DNA of 64,000 nt from Polyodon spathula (taxonomy: Eukaryota; Chordata; Actinopteri; Acipenseriformes; Polyodontidae), in contig NC_054559.1 in NCBI RefSeq assembly GCF_017654505.1, forward strand, positions 17,523,355-17,587,354, given 5' to 3'. This document shows positions 22,571 through 33,160 of this stretch, in pieces. The notes beneath the pieces were generated by a model that did no database searches, was not told where the DNA came from, and saw only the letters and a list, made by a program, of their open reading frames with translations. A program made the position numbers and the translations under genes. How positions within the stretch are numbered: the first letter of the stretch is position 1; each line of letters starts with the position of its first letter.

Positions 22571-25500
22571 CCGAACATTCCAGCACGTCTTATTTTGTCA
22601 CTGAAGTGTCGTCTGACCTCACAGGTGACCGCTTCTTGAATTCCAATTGCATTCTTCAGATACAGAACTCCAGTCTCATTAGAAAACAGCCTACATATTG
22701 CAATGATTCAAGGAGAGTCACTCTCCCTCCCACACACCACAGGACCTCCGTGGGAGCCAGTACAAAAGTAAAGGGGACCGTTTTCTTCTCATGAAAGGAA
22801 TAGAAACCATTTTCATAGCATAGCATCAGCTCAGCTGCAGTTAGTGGTAGCTAATGTTATATCCTAGCTAGAGTTTTTTATTTTTATAAGGGGGTTTTAC
22901 AGCTACTTCAGCAACACAATGATAAGGGGAGCAGCAGAAACGGCACTGAAGCTAGGTTAGGCACAGGGATTGTGAATTTGTAAGGACTAGGATTTTAAGG
23001 GCATTCCTGGAGTTGAGAATGCTAATTTTTCAGGGAAGGAGAAAACACTGCAATATCAATTACTGTTCACCGATAATACAGCAGCATGATGCTTTCCCAG
23101 GGCTGTAGACAGAATTTTCTTGATACATAAGCTTGCAGATTAGACCTTTCCTGGAATTGCCTAAACAGTGCTGACCTCACAGACACTCTGTGAATTAACA
23201 GTGTCCCCAGTGAGAGCCATGGGAGTCAAGCCTAGCCATTTGCCCTTCAATGGAAATCCATATTATCCTGGGCTGCCTTGTTATGTGTGACAGGCTTAAA
23301 TGGTCTGGCACAGAACTTTAATTGACAGTAACTGATACTCTGAGCAATCTTGCATTGTAGTTGTGCCCCCCCCACCTCCATGCTTTTCCCATGGTTACAC
23401 TATGCATCTATCATAGTAAACCAAGGTTTGTTTTATGCTTCACCGTACCTTGTCACTCTTTACAATGCTTGCCTTTGCAATATGCGCTCCCATGCCAAAG
23501 TCTCCTAGAGTAAAGTCATATCACAGTGCAATAAAGTATACTAAAGCATAGGTAAGCATTGAAAAGCTTAGAGAATATTAAAATAAATAATAATAAAACA
23601 TGGCAAAAAACTATGTTAAATGCACAGTGTAAGCATTGGAGAAGCATGGGGAACTGAAACTGCTTCAACAGTGCCACCTATGGGAATGTTTTTGTATTGC
23701 CTCGTTACCCGTGGCTTGTTCTGTGCCAGGGTACCGGGCAGTGTTGTGTGATGTGCTGCCCCCCTGTTGGTGAAATGAGGTTGAAAGCCCTAACAAGACG
23801 AATGCAGACGAGCCCGGCTCTTTTGCACTGTGGTTAAGACGCTTGCTTGCGGTGCGCCGAGACGTTGGTTTGCACACAGCCTCCACCCTGTTACACCAGC
23901 ACCAAGCTTCAGCACCGTAGCTCGGCTAGGTAAGCCTCATTGAGCCTGAACTCCTTCTCCTCAAAGCTGCAAGCATTGAATTACCATCAATCCATGCTTC
24001 TCAAACACCTTGTACTTGCAGTTGTTAAGATTTCAAGAGAATAATCTTGCAGAGTTTTCCCACTGTTAGCGTGATAAAATCCTCATTCTTTCTGAGGGCT
24101 GAAATGACAGCATCGCATTCTGGGAGCTTTACTGTGTATTTATTATATATCAAACCCGGGGGTAGTTTATTGAATCACTGAAGTCCTAATTGACAGAGCG
24201 TAGAGCTAAACAGAATGGTGGAATCATTTCCAGCAAGCTATTGGTTTTTATCCATCAGAAAGAATTCCTGTAAACTATAATTGCCTCATGAGAGGCCAGG
24301 CTGGCTGCACAATCTAATAAAGAACATCTATCAGTCCTCCTCAGATCTGACAATTAGATTTGACACCACCCCTATTGTGCAATATCAAGCCTTTGCTTCT
24401 ATCTGGACTTCTGATGTGAGAGAAAAGATGAACCCAGAGCTGGACTGGAACAGAGAAGTTATCCACAAACCTGCGTACTCTGAGAAAAGATTTACCCCTG
24501 CAACTTCGACTTTACATCAGAACCAAACTCTCTAACCCTGACCTTGACCCTAATATTGTTCACACTCATCTATCTATCTATCTATCTATCTATCTATATA
24601 TGATAAATGTATGTCGAAATGAAAATGTATGTCTCTCTATCCTATATATCTGTATATTAAAACGAATGCACTTTAATGATTTGATTAATAAATAAGTTAT
24701 GTAATCATAATCTATTACTCTACTTGTGTGCCTCAACTGAATATCTTTCTGTAACATCTTACTTAAAGAAAATGTAAACCCAACTGAAAAGGCTTTAGCA
24801 GTGGCACTCGATTGTATCAACCAGAGCTTTCAAACCAGCTGAGCTGAATGAAAGAAGTAAAGACTGATGCGAGCCCTGGTCTGTTCTGTGCAGTTCAGTA
24901 ATTAAACACATCAATAACTGACACGTAAGTGAGCCTGCCATTGTTCATACAGTGTCTCTACATCTCAGATTCAAATCTGCAGCACTGTGAATTAATCATT
25001 TAGCAGACGCGTTTATCCAAAGCGACTTATAGAGACTAAGGGTGGATTACGCATTATCTGAAACTGCTGCAGAGTCACTTACAATAGGACCGCGGTTTTA
25101 CATCTCACCTGAAAGATAAACGTCTCTAACTCGGACTATCATTCTAAGGCTTTGCACTAAAGCCCATAGATGAAGCTGCACTTGTAAAGCATCCTTCCCA
25201 CAATCGTGGGGAGTCTTTTCAGAAGCATTAGCTAGTAAGCATGGCAGAGAACGACCGAAGCAGAAACAGCCAAAGAGAACCATACAGATCAAAACATAAG
25301 AGAATATCAAGCACGTAAAATATAGGAAAATGTATATGATATAGAGCATAGCTGCGAGGACACCGGAGCTTGTGTGAAATCAGGCAAAATAAATTGTGTT
25401 TTTGTTACTCAAACGTACAATCATTGTAAAAAAATAGTTACACCTGTGTATGAATCAAACAATACTATTGTATTTCTGTACTGCGCGCTAAGACACTGCG

Positions 25501-25879
25501 AATCGCCTGTGTGATAGGAGCACAAGGAAAGCCACCTTGCTATTCCGTGTAAAGACGTACTAGTGCGCAGCCGGCTCTACTGCTGCTGTCCAAACAAAAT
25601 CCATATAAATTACAGCCACAGCTTGAGAGACACTGGCCAATCCAAGGATTGTTTGCCCACACTGAGGAGAGGAGAAAACGGATCCCACTTAAAGAGCTGC
25701 ATCTGTCAGTCAGCAGGGAAAGACCTGGCCCGCTAGAGCTATCCTGCCACGCAGTGTGAACACGTAACAGTTCTGATTATATTCTGGTACTATTATATTC
25801 CACAAACAATGTGAGTGCAGCAGAATTGTACAGAGGCCCATAAAAAAACAGGGAACAGTCACTGTACAAGCAACAAGAC

Positions 25880-25916
<37 letters not shown>

Positions 25917-28380
25917 GAGTCTGTAATGGAAACATAACTGTTCATAACGATTAACCTACAGCTTGCAAAACAGCCTTCGTGATTATATTATGTCTCGTAA
26001 ATGCAAATGTAAATGCATTTGCGCTGTATTGCCCACGGCCGCATGCACTGCTGTAGAATTATAGCTGTATCAGTGAACACACTGGCTAAAAAAGGCAGGT
26101 AAAGAATACTCAGTCAGAATTAAGAGCTACTCCGGCGTAACGATTACATCTTTAAACAGGCGTTTCGTCCCATTAAATCAGCGCTGTTGTATTAACCTAT
26201 TTCCACACATCTAGCATAAAAAAAACCAACGCTGCTGTCTGAAAGAGAGGCGCAAGTAAAGGCACGTCGGCTTCCTCGGAATTATAGATTATTAATAGAT
26301 CACATTGCGCTGTCGCAGATATATATAATGGACTATAGACGTATTTTAATTATTGTTGGAAATGCATTTAAAAACAAAACATACCGCTCAATAAAAACGA
26401 TAAGAAGCTACTCCCGCGATCTCAGAAAGGATGCCACGCGCAGTTCCGTTTTATTTTAAATCTAGCAGGTCCTTTATGCACGAGCCCCCTTTTTTTTTCT
26501 TCTTCTTTTTTAAATCTCATCACGTCGCGTTGAACTAATTTAAATACCCCCCAATGTGATTTAAAATAAATAAATAATTAAATAAAGATCACTTGTTTTA
26601 TTTTCTTATTTAATACATTTGATTCACAAACGCATTAGTCTTTTTTTTTTTTTCTTTTTCCATACTGTGTCAATTAAAATAGGGTATATTTTCAAAGTAT
26701 ACATAGGAACGGTAGACTAGCCTAGCTGCACACATATAAAGCATAACAGACTGGAGGACTCACCTAATTGTAATTCATGTGTTCCATGCAGGGGTATTTA
26801 GCGAGAAGCCAATAGGCATCCAACCTTACTCCCAACACCTTAATTTTGATTTAAAAGCTAAAAGGATTTATGAATGAAACCCTCGGCTTTAGGACACACC
26901 CACTCTGGTCGGAGATGCACCTCGTGACTCAGGAAAGCCTGGAGATTCGGGGAAGCGAGTCCATCTGAGGCGGCAATGGTTGAGTGAAGAGCCGACATTG
27001 AGAATTACCCTCCGCGGCTTGTGCGTGAGTCTCTATGCATTTGTGTAAGCGTGCAGGCACAGTCGAACACCTCTCACCGAGATCATATCTGCATACTTCA
27101 CTTTGGTCCCACAAAGCGGTGCTTTCAACTTGACAAACAGCAAAGGAATGCTGTTCTTCATTGCATTATGCGGCTGATTCGATCATCCGGTGATTCTTAT
27201 TGTAGTCCTACTAGTACTGGCAAAGCCTACGTTTTATATTAACTGACGCGTACATAGCTAACAAATAGGGTTGTGTACGAAACAGGTCACTTTGATATGA
27301 GTTTATATTTGGAAAAATCTATAACACACAAGCAAAATGCAGCAATGATGCACATGTCAAATGGTATGAAAATACACATGCAGTAGCCCACTAGTGCATA
27401 CATAAAAAAAGACATTGCATACATGTGGCACTGCAATAAAATTACGTCTAATGGCAACTATTAACATACAAATTAGCACAAAATTATTATTAGCATATGT
27501 GTTCCATACAAACGTATGGCGCTTGTGTGTGATTTTGCCGTGTTGTTGGGTAATAATTGTGGTGCACGTTGTATTGCAAACAGCAAGCAGGGCGGCGGTA
27601 CCGGGCTTCGCCTGGACTAGCCATTCGAGTAAAACAAAAATATTGGTTTGTTCTTGTTGCGTGTTTTGCCCTGAGGGCGTGCATTTTTCAGGTGCAGTAA
27701 TTTTATACAATTATTCGACACGAGAAGGCTGTGGTAAAAAGGGGTAACCTATATTAGATAGAGGTATTTAAATGTATGATAGTCGTTGCACTGTATAGCT
27801 TTAAATCAACCACCCACACACAGACAGTAGGACTACACCACACCGTTTGGGCTATATTAAGCTAATTTATAACCTACCCGTTAGAAGACGTCCAGTCCAG
27901 TCTCATATAATACAGGGCAGCCTAACCAGGATTGCATTTTAGCTCTGCAGGTTTATGCATGTAACTGAACCCTAGTTATTTTATGCTAGTAACCCAACTT
28001 GCATTGTTTGCTATCCGTGTCTGTAAGCTGAAAGAATAAATCAAATCTACATTGTGGAAATACACATTGTGTTACCGGGGGGGTTTAATGGCGGTTTGAG
28101 ATCGTATTGACTGTGTATGCGTAAATGATTTATAAACGAGGAGTGGAATCGAACACAAAGACTCCTGCGACTATAGATTTATATTATAACAAAAACATGC
28201 AAATAAATCAATCGACTGACGTAGCGAGCTTGCTGCTTCCACCTACGGTTCCTCACACACTTAGTAAATGGGGTTTGACTTTCTATATAATACACTTGTG
28301 GTCTTTGTGCTGAAAAGCCGAGGAAGGCGGAAAAGTGGGCACTAGGCTGCGGCGAACAGCTGTCAAAAATAGACTCCCCC
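22571..28380. other. CBARP-ATP5F1D spacer (5' flank or far intron 1), no coding exon seen
   Basis: AT-rich sequence without recognisable coding exons. Contains (TATC)n at about 24569-24596, (TTA)n at 25880-25917, poly-T near 26641-26653 and repeat fragments. Two good minus-strand donor sequences (26764 and 28450) leave open distal CBARP first exons. Confidence 0.45.
24994..25120 (-). repeat. SINE 3' fragment with TTTGGATAAA-type tail
   Basis: Minus strand: 'agtcgctttggataaacgcg' then 'tctgctaaatga', the conserved tail shared by many fish SINEs and their LINE partner. Preceded by 'taagtgactctgcagcagtt'. The tRNA head is missing. A longer relative lies at 45095-45320. Confidence 0.6.
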
Positions 28381-28392
28381 GTCAACACTCTT

Positions 28393-28400
28393 TGACGTCA
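28393..28400. promoter_or_regulatory. Palindromic CRE, TGACGTCA
   Basis: A perfect 8-bp cAMP-response element in a more CpG-rich stretch (28300-28520) between CBARP and ATP5F1D. It lies about 50 bp from a minus-strand donor-like AAAG|gtaggt at 28450. Could belong to a distal CBARP promoter. Function inferred. Confidence 0.35.
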
Positions 28401-28691
28401 CTGCACCCACGCAGCGATTCCACTCCAGCATTCCAACACCTTCACCTACCTTTACCGATATCGCGTAGGGGGGTGGATGAGAGCGGGAAGCGCTGTGTGC
28501 AGAATGCACAACAGAAATTATTATAAAAAGATCGCTTTAGTTGCAGGTCGCAGGAGTAGGAGTTATTGCGATAACTCCCCAAATCTAATCTATTTATTAC
28601 GTTATTGGACATTTACACTGCTTAGCTGCGTAACTGATGTGTTTATATTGCCCAGGCTATGATTAGCGATTCTTATAATAGTTATCACACA

Positions 28692-28852
28692 GGGCTGGAA
28701 ATATTACTCCTACTGCATAGCAGTTTCACCCATTCCAGGGTTTAATATGAGCTTGATTAGCCACAGTGTGTGGGTAACAAGCTCAGGTGTGTTTTATTAA
28801 GATCATAGTAAAACCAGGAATGGATCAGACTGCTATGCAATGGGAGTCTAAC
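28692..28852. repeat. MITE-like element, family A, copy 3
   Basis: About 160 bp with matching arms ('ctggaaatattactcctact' and 'ctatgcaatgggagtcta') and the shared core 'gagcttgattagccacagtg'. Lies between CBARP and ATP5F1D. Confidence 0.8.
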
Positions 28853-29177
28853 CTATAATAACGATTTCGCTGTACATGTCCTAACCCTAGCCTTAACCCT
28901 AACCTTAATCTTAACGTAATGAGCATTGTCAGTTGTTACTGCAGGGAGCTGACAGTGCTGAGATCATGACGCTGAAGAGTCTGCTAAAGGTATGTTTTAT
29001 AGGATTGGGGTCTGTGTTTTATAAACAGGCTTTTTTTAATTTGCATGAGGATTGCAGTTCATCTCAGACAGGTCGGAATGCATTCATTAAAAATATCTAA
29101 AATTAAGCAGAACATTTATTACAGGGGAAGCGGGTATAATACTACGATACGAGATTCACGCGAGGCTTAGTTGATAC

Positions 29178-29178
29178 A

Positions 29179-29232
<54 letters not shown>
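29178..29232. repeat. (AAT)n microsatellite
   Basis: About 18 AAT trinucleotides upstream of ATP5F1D. A second, interrupted AAT run lies in intron 1 at 30009-30043. Confidence 0.9.
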
Positions 29233-29233
<1 letters not shown>

Positions 29234-29484
29234 CGATTCCAGAGTCCTTTTGTTGCACGCTCTCATCTTAGATTTGGTGCAAGGCTAATTGCTTAGATGT
29301 GCTTTTAGAGAGAATTGTTTGTGCTTGTATTTTAGAAGTATGTAGTTTTGTGTTTTGTCATGTAGGCTCCATATACCGTACTGTAAATCGATTCAGTGAT
29401 GTTCGTACCGCGCCTCCTGGTGGCGGTTTATAAACCGCTTCAATGCAATCAGAATACGCTGTAGTAAGATGCAAAAAGCGAAAG

Positions 29485-29600
29485 CCGTCAAAACTACAGC
29501 TCCCATAAGACGTCACGCCCGCTTTCTGTCTGCGTGCTGGGATTGGTAGTTAATTGTTTCCTTAAAGAACTACATTTCCCATGATGCCTCAGGTCGGCCA
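29485..29600 (+). promoter_or_regulatory. ATP5F1D: ATP5F1D promoter with two ZNF143/THAP11-type sites
   Basis: Two copies of the ACTACAnnTCCCA motif (bound by ZNF143/Staf and THAP11/Ronin): 'actacagctcccataaga' at 29493-29510 and 'actacatttcccatgatgcc' at 29569-29588. Between them are a CRE-like GACGTCAC at 29509-29516 and an ATTGG (CCAAT box) at 29542-29546. No TATA box. The sites lie about 160-260 bp before the ATG, as expected for a TATA-less housekeeping mitochondrial gene. The second site is the better match. Confidence 0.75.
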
Positions 29601-29750
29601 CAGAGGGTTTGTGGGTAGCTGCCCGTGTCCTTGTACGAGCTTCTGAGGCGCATTGATATCAGCCTCTGTTAGTGTTTGCTGTTTCAGAGGTAGAAGCTCG
29701 GCCCCGGTCTCTCTTTTGGTTTGCCCTCTGATACACCGAGTACCCGAACC

Positions 29751-31341
29751 ATGCTGGCTGCCCGGTTCTTACTCCGCCGCTCCATTCCTGCATTCTGCCA
29801 AGCCCGGTGCTACGCCGACGCGCCGTCTGCCTCTGTGGCCCAGATGTCCTTCACTTTTGCTTCGCCGACTCAGGTAATCCAAGACCGGGGATTTAGCTAG
29901 TGAAGCAGGCCGCGTGGTGTAATATTGTGCGGACAAGTGGGAAAAATCCGATTATATCAACGCATATAAGTGATTTGCATGCTCGAGAATGCGAGTTCAG
30001 GAATGCTTAATAATAATAATAATAGTAATAATAATAATAATAGTATCCAGTTATGAACTTGAAATCGCTTACTCGTTTTGTCTGAAATTGTCAAGAGTTC
30101 GTCCTGCATAAATATACACGTAGTTCTATTATGGGAGTCTCTCTCTAATTTAGTACTGTATCTTTTTATGCATTTGTATGCATGGGGCCTTTGCAGTTGC
30201 CGGTACTTTGCGCGAGTGTGTTTGACAGTTCTGTGTGGGCTGGACCTTCAACCTTGAGATGTGCAGCAGTGTTACTGGCCCAGAGACGCTGTATCAATGA
30301 GAATACTTTGGAGCACAAACTAGCATCAGAAGCTCTTTGTTTTAAATGATCTGTTTCATGCCGACGACCCAGGGTACTAAAGGCATTCCTATACTTTAGT
30401 CTTTTAACAATTTGGGGCATTTTATTTTTGTAACGTTTGCTTAAATCATGAGAGTTGCTGATTGATCAATAGTGTATCATCATGGTGTGCAACAATGAGA
30501 GCTTGTTTCATATTGTAATGCCAGGCTCAGCTGGGTCTGATTAAACTCCCAGTAAAACCAGGAATAGTTCAAACTGCTATGCAATGGGGAATCGTCTTTC
30601 CAGGTCTGATGCTGTTTTGTCTTGCAGGTGTATTATAAAGATGCTAACGTGAAACAGATCGACGTTCCCACCCTGACGGGCGCGTTCGGTATCCTCCCGG
30701 CCCACGTGCCCACGCTGCAGGTCCTGAGACCCGGGGTCGTCACTGTGTTCGGCGAGGAAGGAGCTTCAAGCAAATACTTCGGTAAAAAAAAAAAAAAGAA
30801 TGTACTGCATCAATCAGTGCCGAAATACTACAGCCGTTCCACGCAGTAGGTTTGCATCACTGTAAAGTCGTAAGAATATACATACAGCAAGGGATGGAAA
30901 TAAGACTCCTATTGCATAGCAGTTTCCCGTATTCCAGGTTTTACTATGAGTCCCATTATGTATAGCTAACAAGCTCAGGTATGTATTAAACAGAAGCTGA
31001 TATTCATCGGGAGTCTTCTTTCCATGCCTGACTGATTAAAGTATTATTAGTAAGGGACTTTGAAAAGCAACATCTTTAACAGTGTGAGTGAGTCATGACG
31101 TTCTCCTCTTAAGTATTATTAGACTCTTGTAATAAAATCCAGAAGCTACCACCATCGCGCTGCTAACAGTTCTGCATGGTGTGTGTTTGTTTGCAGTGAG
31201 CAGTGGTTCTGTGACGGTGAACGCAGACTCCTCTGTGCAGCTGCTGGCTGAAGAAGCAGTGCCGCTAGAGAATCTGGATGTAGCTGTGAGTACTCGCAAT
31301 AGGATGTTTGCCATCTTTGAGTGGTTCTTAATGCAATTACC

Positions 31342-31373
<32 letters not shown>

Positions 31374-32143
31374 TGAGGAGCTGCTGGTCTGTTCTGGTTG
31401 CCTGCTAAAGCCATGTGTGTTGTAGGCTTGATCACTCAAAGTATCTTAATAAATATTTCTAAGCTCCAGCACAGCAGAGATTCGGTAGCAAAAGAAAAGG
31501 AAATCCAGAGTGGCTGATCATAGATGTCACTGGCTCTTCTAGAGAGACACAGGCTAATCTCACCAACTTCTATGTATGTAGGGTTGGATATAACACTCCT
31601 GTTGCATAGCATTTTTCAGCCATTCCAAGTTTTACTGTGAGCTTCATTAGTCACATGTATGTCTCATTTAAACTATGCTAAATAATGGGAGTCTTATTTC
31701 CATCGCTGCAGAAACACACAATAATAAGGAAATAAAGGTCAGTTCATGGTGACAGTGCCTGAGTTTTTTTTATTAATTTTTTCTTCACTTGACCTTTTCA
31801 TTGAACCACTGTTCAGAATTTAATAGGTCCACGTGCACACACTGGTTCCTCTGAACCCTGTTGAGTTGGGCGTGATGTAAACTCTGCATATTTTCTATTG
31901 GATTCTGAACAGCCTGAAATGACAGAAGGCTCTTCCTTGTGCACGTCAGCTTGGTAGTGGACTCCTTGTATAACATCTGTTGGACGCTCTGTGTTTAATG
32001 GACTTGTCTGTGATCGCCAGGCTGCCCGGGCTAATCTGGAGAAAGCACAGTCCGAGCTGATGGGAGCTGCAGACGAGACAGCCAGAGTTGAGGCTCAGAT
32101 CAGCGTAGAGGCCAACGAGGCAATTGTGAAGGCACTTGAATAG
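29751..32143 (+). CDS. ATP5F1D: ATP5F1D: ATP synthase F1 subunit delta, mitochondrial
   Basis: Delta subunit (bacterial epsilon homologue) of the F1 central stalk. It binds gamma and epsilon, couples rotation to the c-ring, and sits on the matrix side of the inner mitochondrial membrane. Coding exons: 29751-29873, 30628-30781, 31197-31285, 32021-32143, all with GT/AG borders and matching phases, giving 162 residues (human 168). Residues 1 to about 22 (MLAARFLLRRSIPAFCQARC) are an Arg-rich, acid-free targeting peptide. The beta-sandwich domain follows: MSFTFASPTQVYYKDANVKQ, IDVPTLTGAFGILPAHVPTL, QVLRPGVVTV, then FVSSGSVTVNADSSVQLLAE in exons 2-3. The helical hairpin AARANLEKAQSELMGAADE...EAIVKALE is exon 4. 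The frame is intact and no residue looks out of place. Divergent from CBARP, as in human. Introns carry three family A repeats. Confidence 0.98.
30520..30603. repeat. MITE-like element, family A, copy 4 (right half)
   Basis: Truncated copy keeping 'ttaaactcccagtaaaacca' and the right arm 'aaactgctatgcaatgggg'. It ends about 24 bp before the ATP5F1D exon 2 acceptor, so its end lies in the region that normally holds the branch point and pyrimidine tract. Confidence 0.7.
30891..31028. repeat. MITE-like element, family A, copy 5
   Basis: In ATP5F1D intron 2. The left arm is intact ('gggatggaaataagactcct' then 'attgcatagcagtttc'); the right arm is short ('cgggagtcttctttccatgc'). Confidence 0.75.
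31579..31708. repeat. MITE-like element, family A, copy 6
   Basis: In ATP5F1D intron 3. Diverged copy with left arm 'ggatataacactcctgttgc' and right arm 'aatgggagtcttatttccat'. The middle is partly deleted. Confidence 0.7.
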
Positions 32144-32169
32144 AGACCCGTTCATGGTACGTCTTTCAG

Positions 32170-32815
32170 TGCAATGGGAACGGAAATCAGACTCCCATTG
32201 CATAGGGGTTTGAACCATTCCTAGTTGGACTATGTTTAATAAGACACACCCTGGGGCTCCTGAGTGGCGCATCCAGTAAAGGCACTCCACGTGGAGTGCA
32301 GGACGTGCCTGACTGTCTGGGGATCGCAGGTTCAAGTCCAGGCTATGTTACAGCCGATCGTGACCGGGAGTTCATAGGGGGCAGCGCACAATTGGCCGAG
32401 CGCTGCCCGGGTAGGGAGGACTAAGGTCAACAGGGAAATCCACGGCTCATCGCGCATCAGCGACCCCTGTAGCCGATAGGGCGCCTGCGGTTCTGCAGTG
32501 GAACCGCCAGGTCTGTGTTGTCCTCCGGCACTATAGGTCTGGTAGCCTCACTGTGGATCCGCAGTGCGCAAAACGACAGATTGGCAGGAGCACGTTTCGG
32601 AGGACGGGGAGTGGTGGGGTGGGTTGCGAGCAGTGAGCCGAGGATAGAGATAATTGGGGAGAAAACCGGGGTAAAAAACTGGAGACGACTAAATTAAAAA
32701 TTAAAAAAAAAAACCACACACCCTGAGCTTGTTATACTGTTACACTGAAGCTGATCAAGCTCTTAGTAAAACCTGGAATGGGTGAAACTGCTGTGCATTA
32801 GGAGTCTTATTTCCA
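32170..32815. repeat. MITE-like element, family A, copy 7, split by a SINE
   Basis: Left part 32170-32253 ('ggaaatcagactcccattgc'...'taataagacacaccctg') and right part 32716-32815 ('acacaccctgagcttgttat'...'aggagtcttatttccatc') together make one nearly full element. Both parts carry the same 10 bases at the break, the target-site duplication of the inserted SINE. Confidence 0.85.
32254..32715 (+). mobile_element. Full-length tRNA-derived SINE, flanked by 10-bp target duplication
   Basis: About 460 bp. The tRNA-related head has an A-box-like 'gagtggcgcatccagtaaag' and a B box GGTTCAAGTCC. A long unrelated body follows ('cacaattggccgagcgctgc', 'ctgtgttgtcctccggcact'), then an AT-rich end 'gacgactaaattaaaaatta' and an A run. 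Flanked by 'acacaccctg' at 32244-32253 and 32716-32725. Non-autonomous and non-coding; it would have moved by a partner LINE's machinery. I associate this SINE type with sturgeons and paddlefish. Confidence 0.9.
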
Positions 32816-33160
32816 TCAGCGCATGTAATAAGGAACTCTGCCAGGAAAGAGAAACTCATGTTTTAAATAAGGATGTAAATCTGCTAAGTATCTTAAATGT
32901 GTATTTTATAAATGTTATTTATTCTGAATGCACTTATTTAAATATGCTCATTTCTATGCACTATGTTTACATAGCTGAACGTTTTAGTGATTACTTCTTT
33001 CATTTTGGTTCCAGGGAGTTCTTTGTATTGGTGTGTAAGTGGGCGTTGCAATCCAGCAATCCTGTTTTTTCTTCCTCCTACATGTTGCGTCGAAACACAA
33101 GACAACATTTGCTTTGTACAGTGGATCAAATGAATACCAATAAATTTATTTCAACTAATC

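Larger units (their letters stand above)
32144..33160 (+). other. ATP5F1D: ATP5F1D 3'UTR, probably split by an intron
   Basis: Thirteen bases after the stop there is a good donor ATG|gtacgt (exon end 32156). A matching acceptor 'ttttggttccag' precedes 33015, and AATAAA lies at 33139-33144. A terminal non-coding exon of about 145 bp (33015 to about 33160) is therefore likely. A stop this close to the junction would not trigger nonsense-mediated decay. The intron holds a family A repeat with a SINE inside it. The alternative is an unspliced 3'UTR. Confidence 0.5.
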
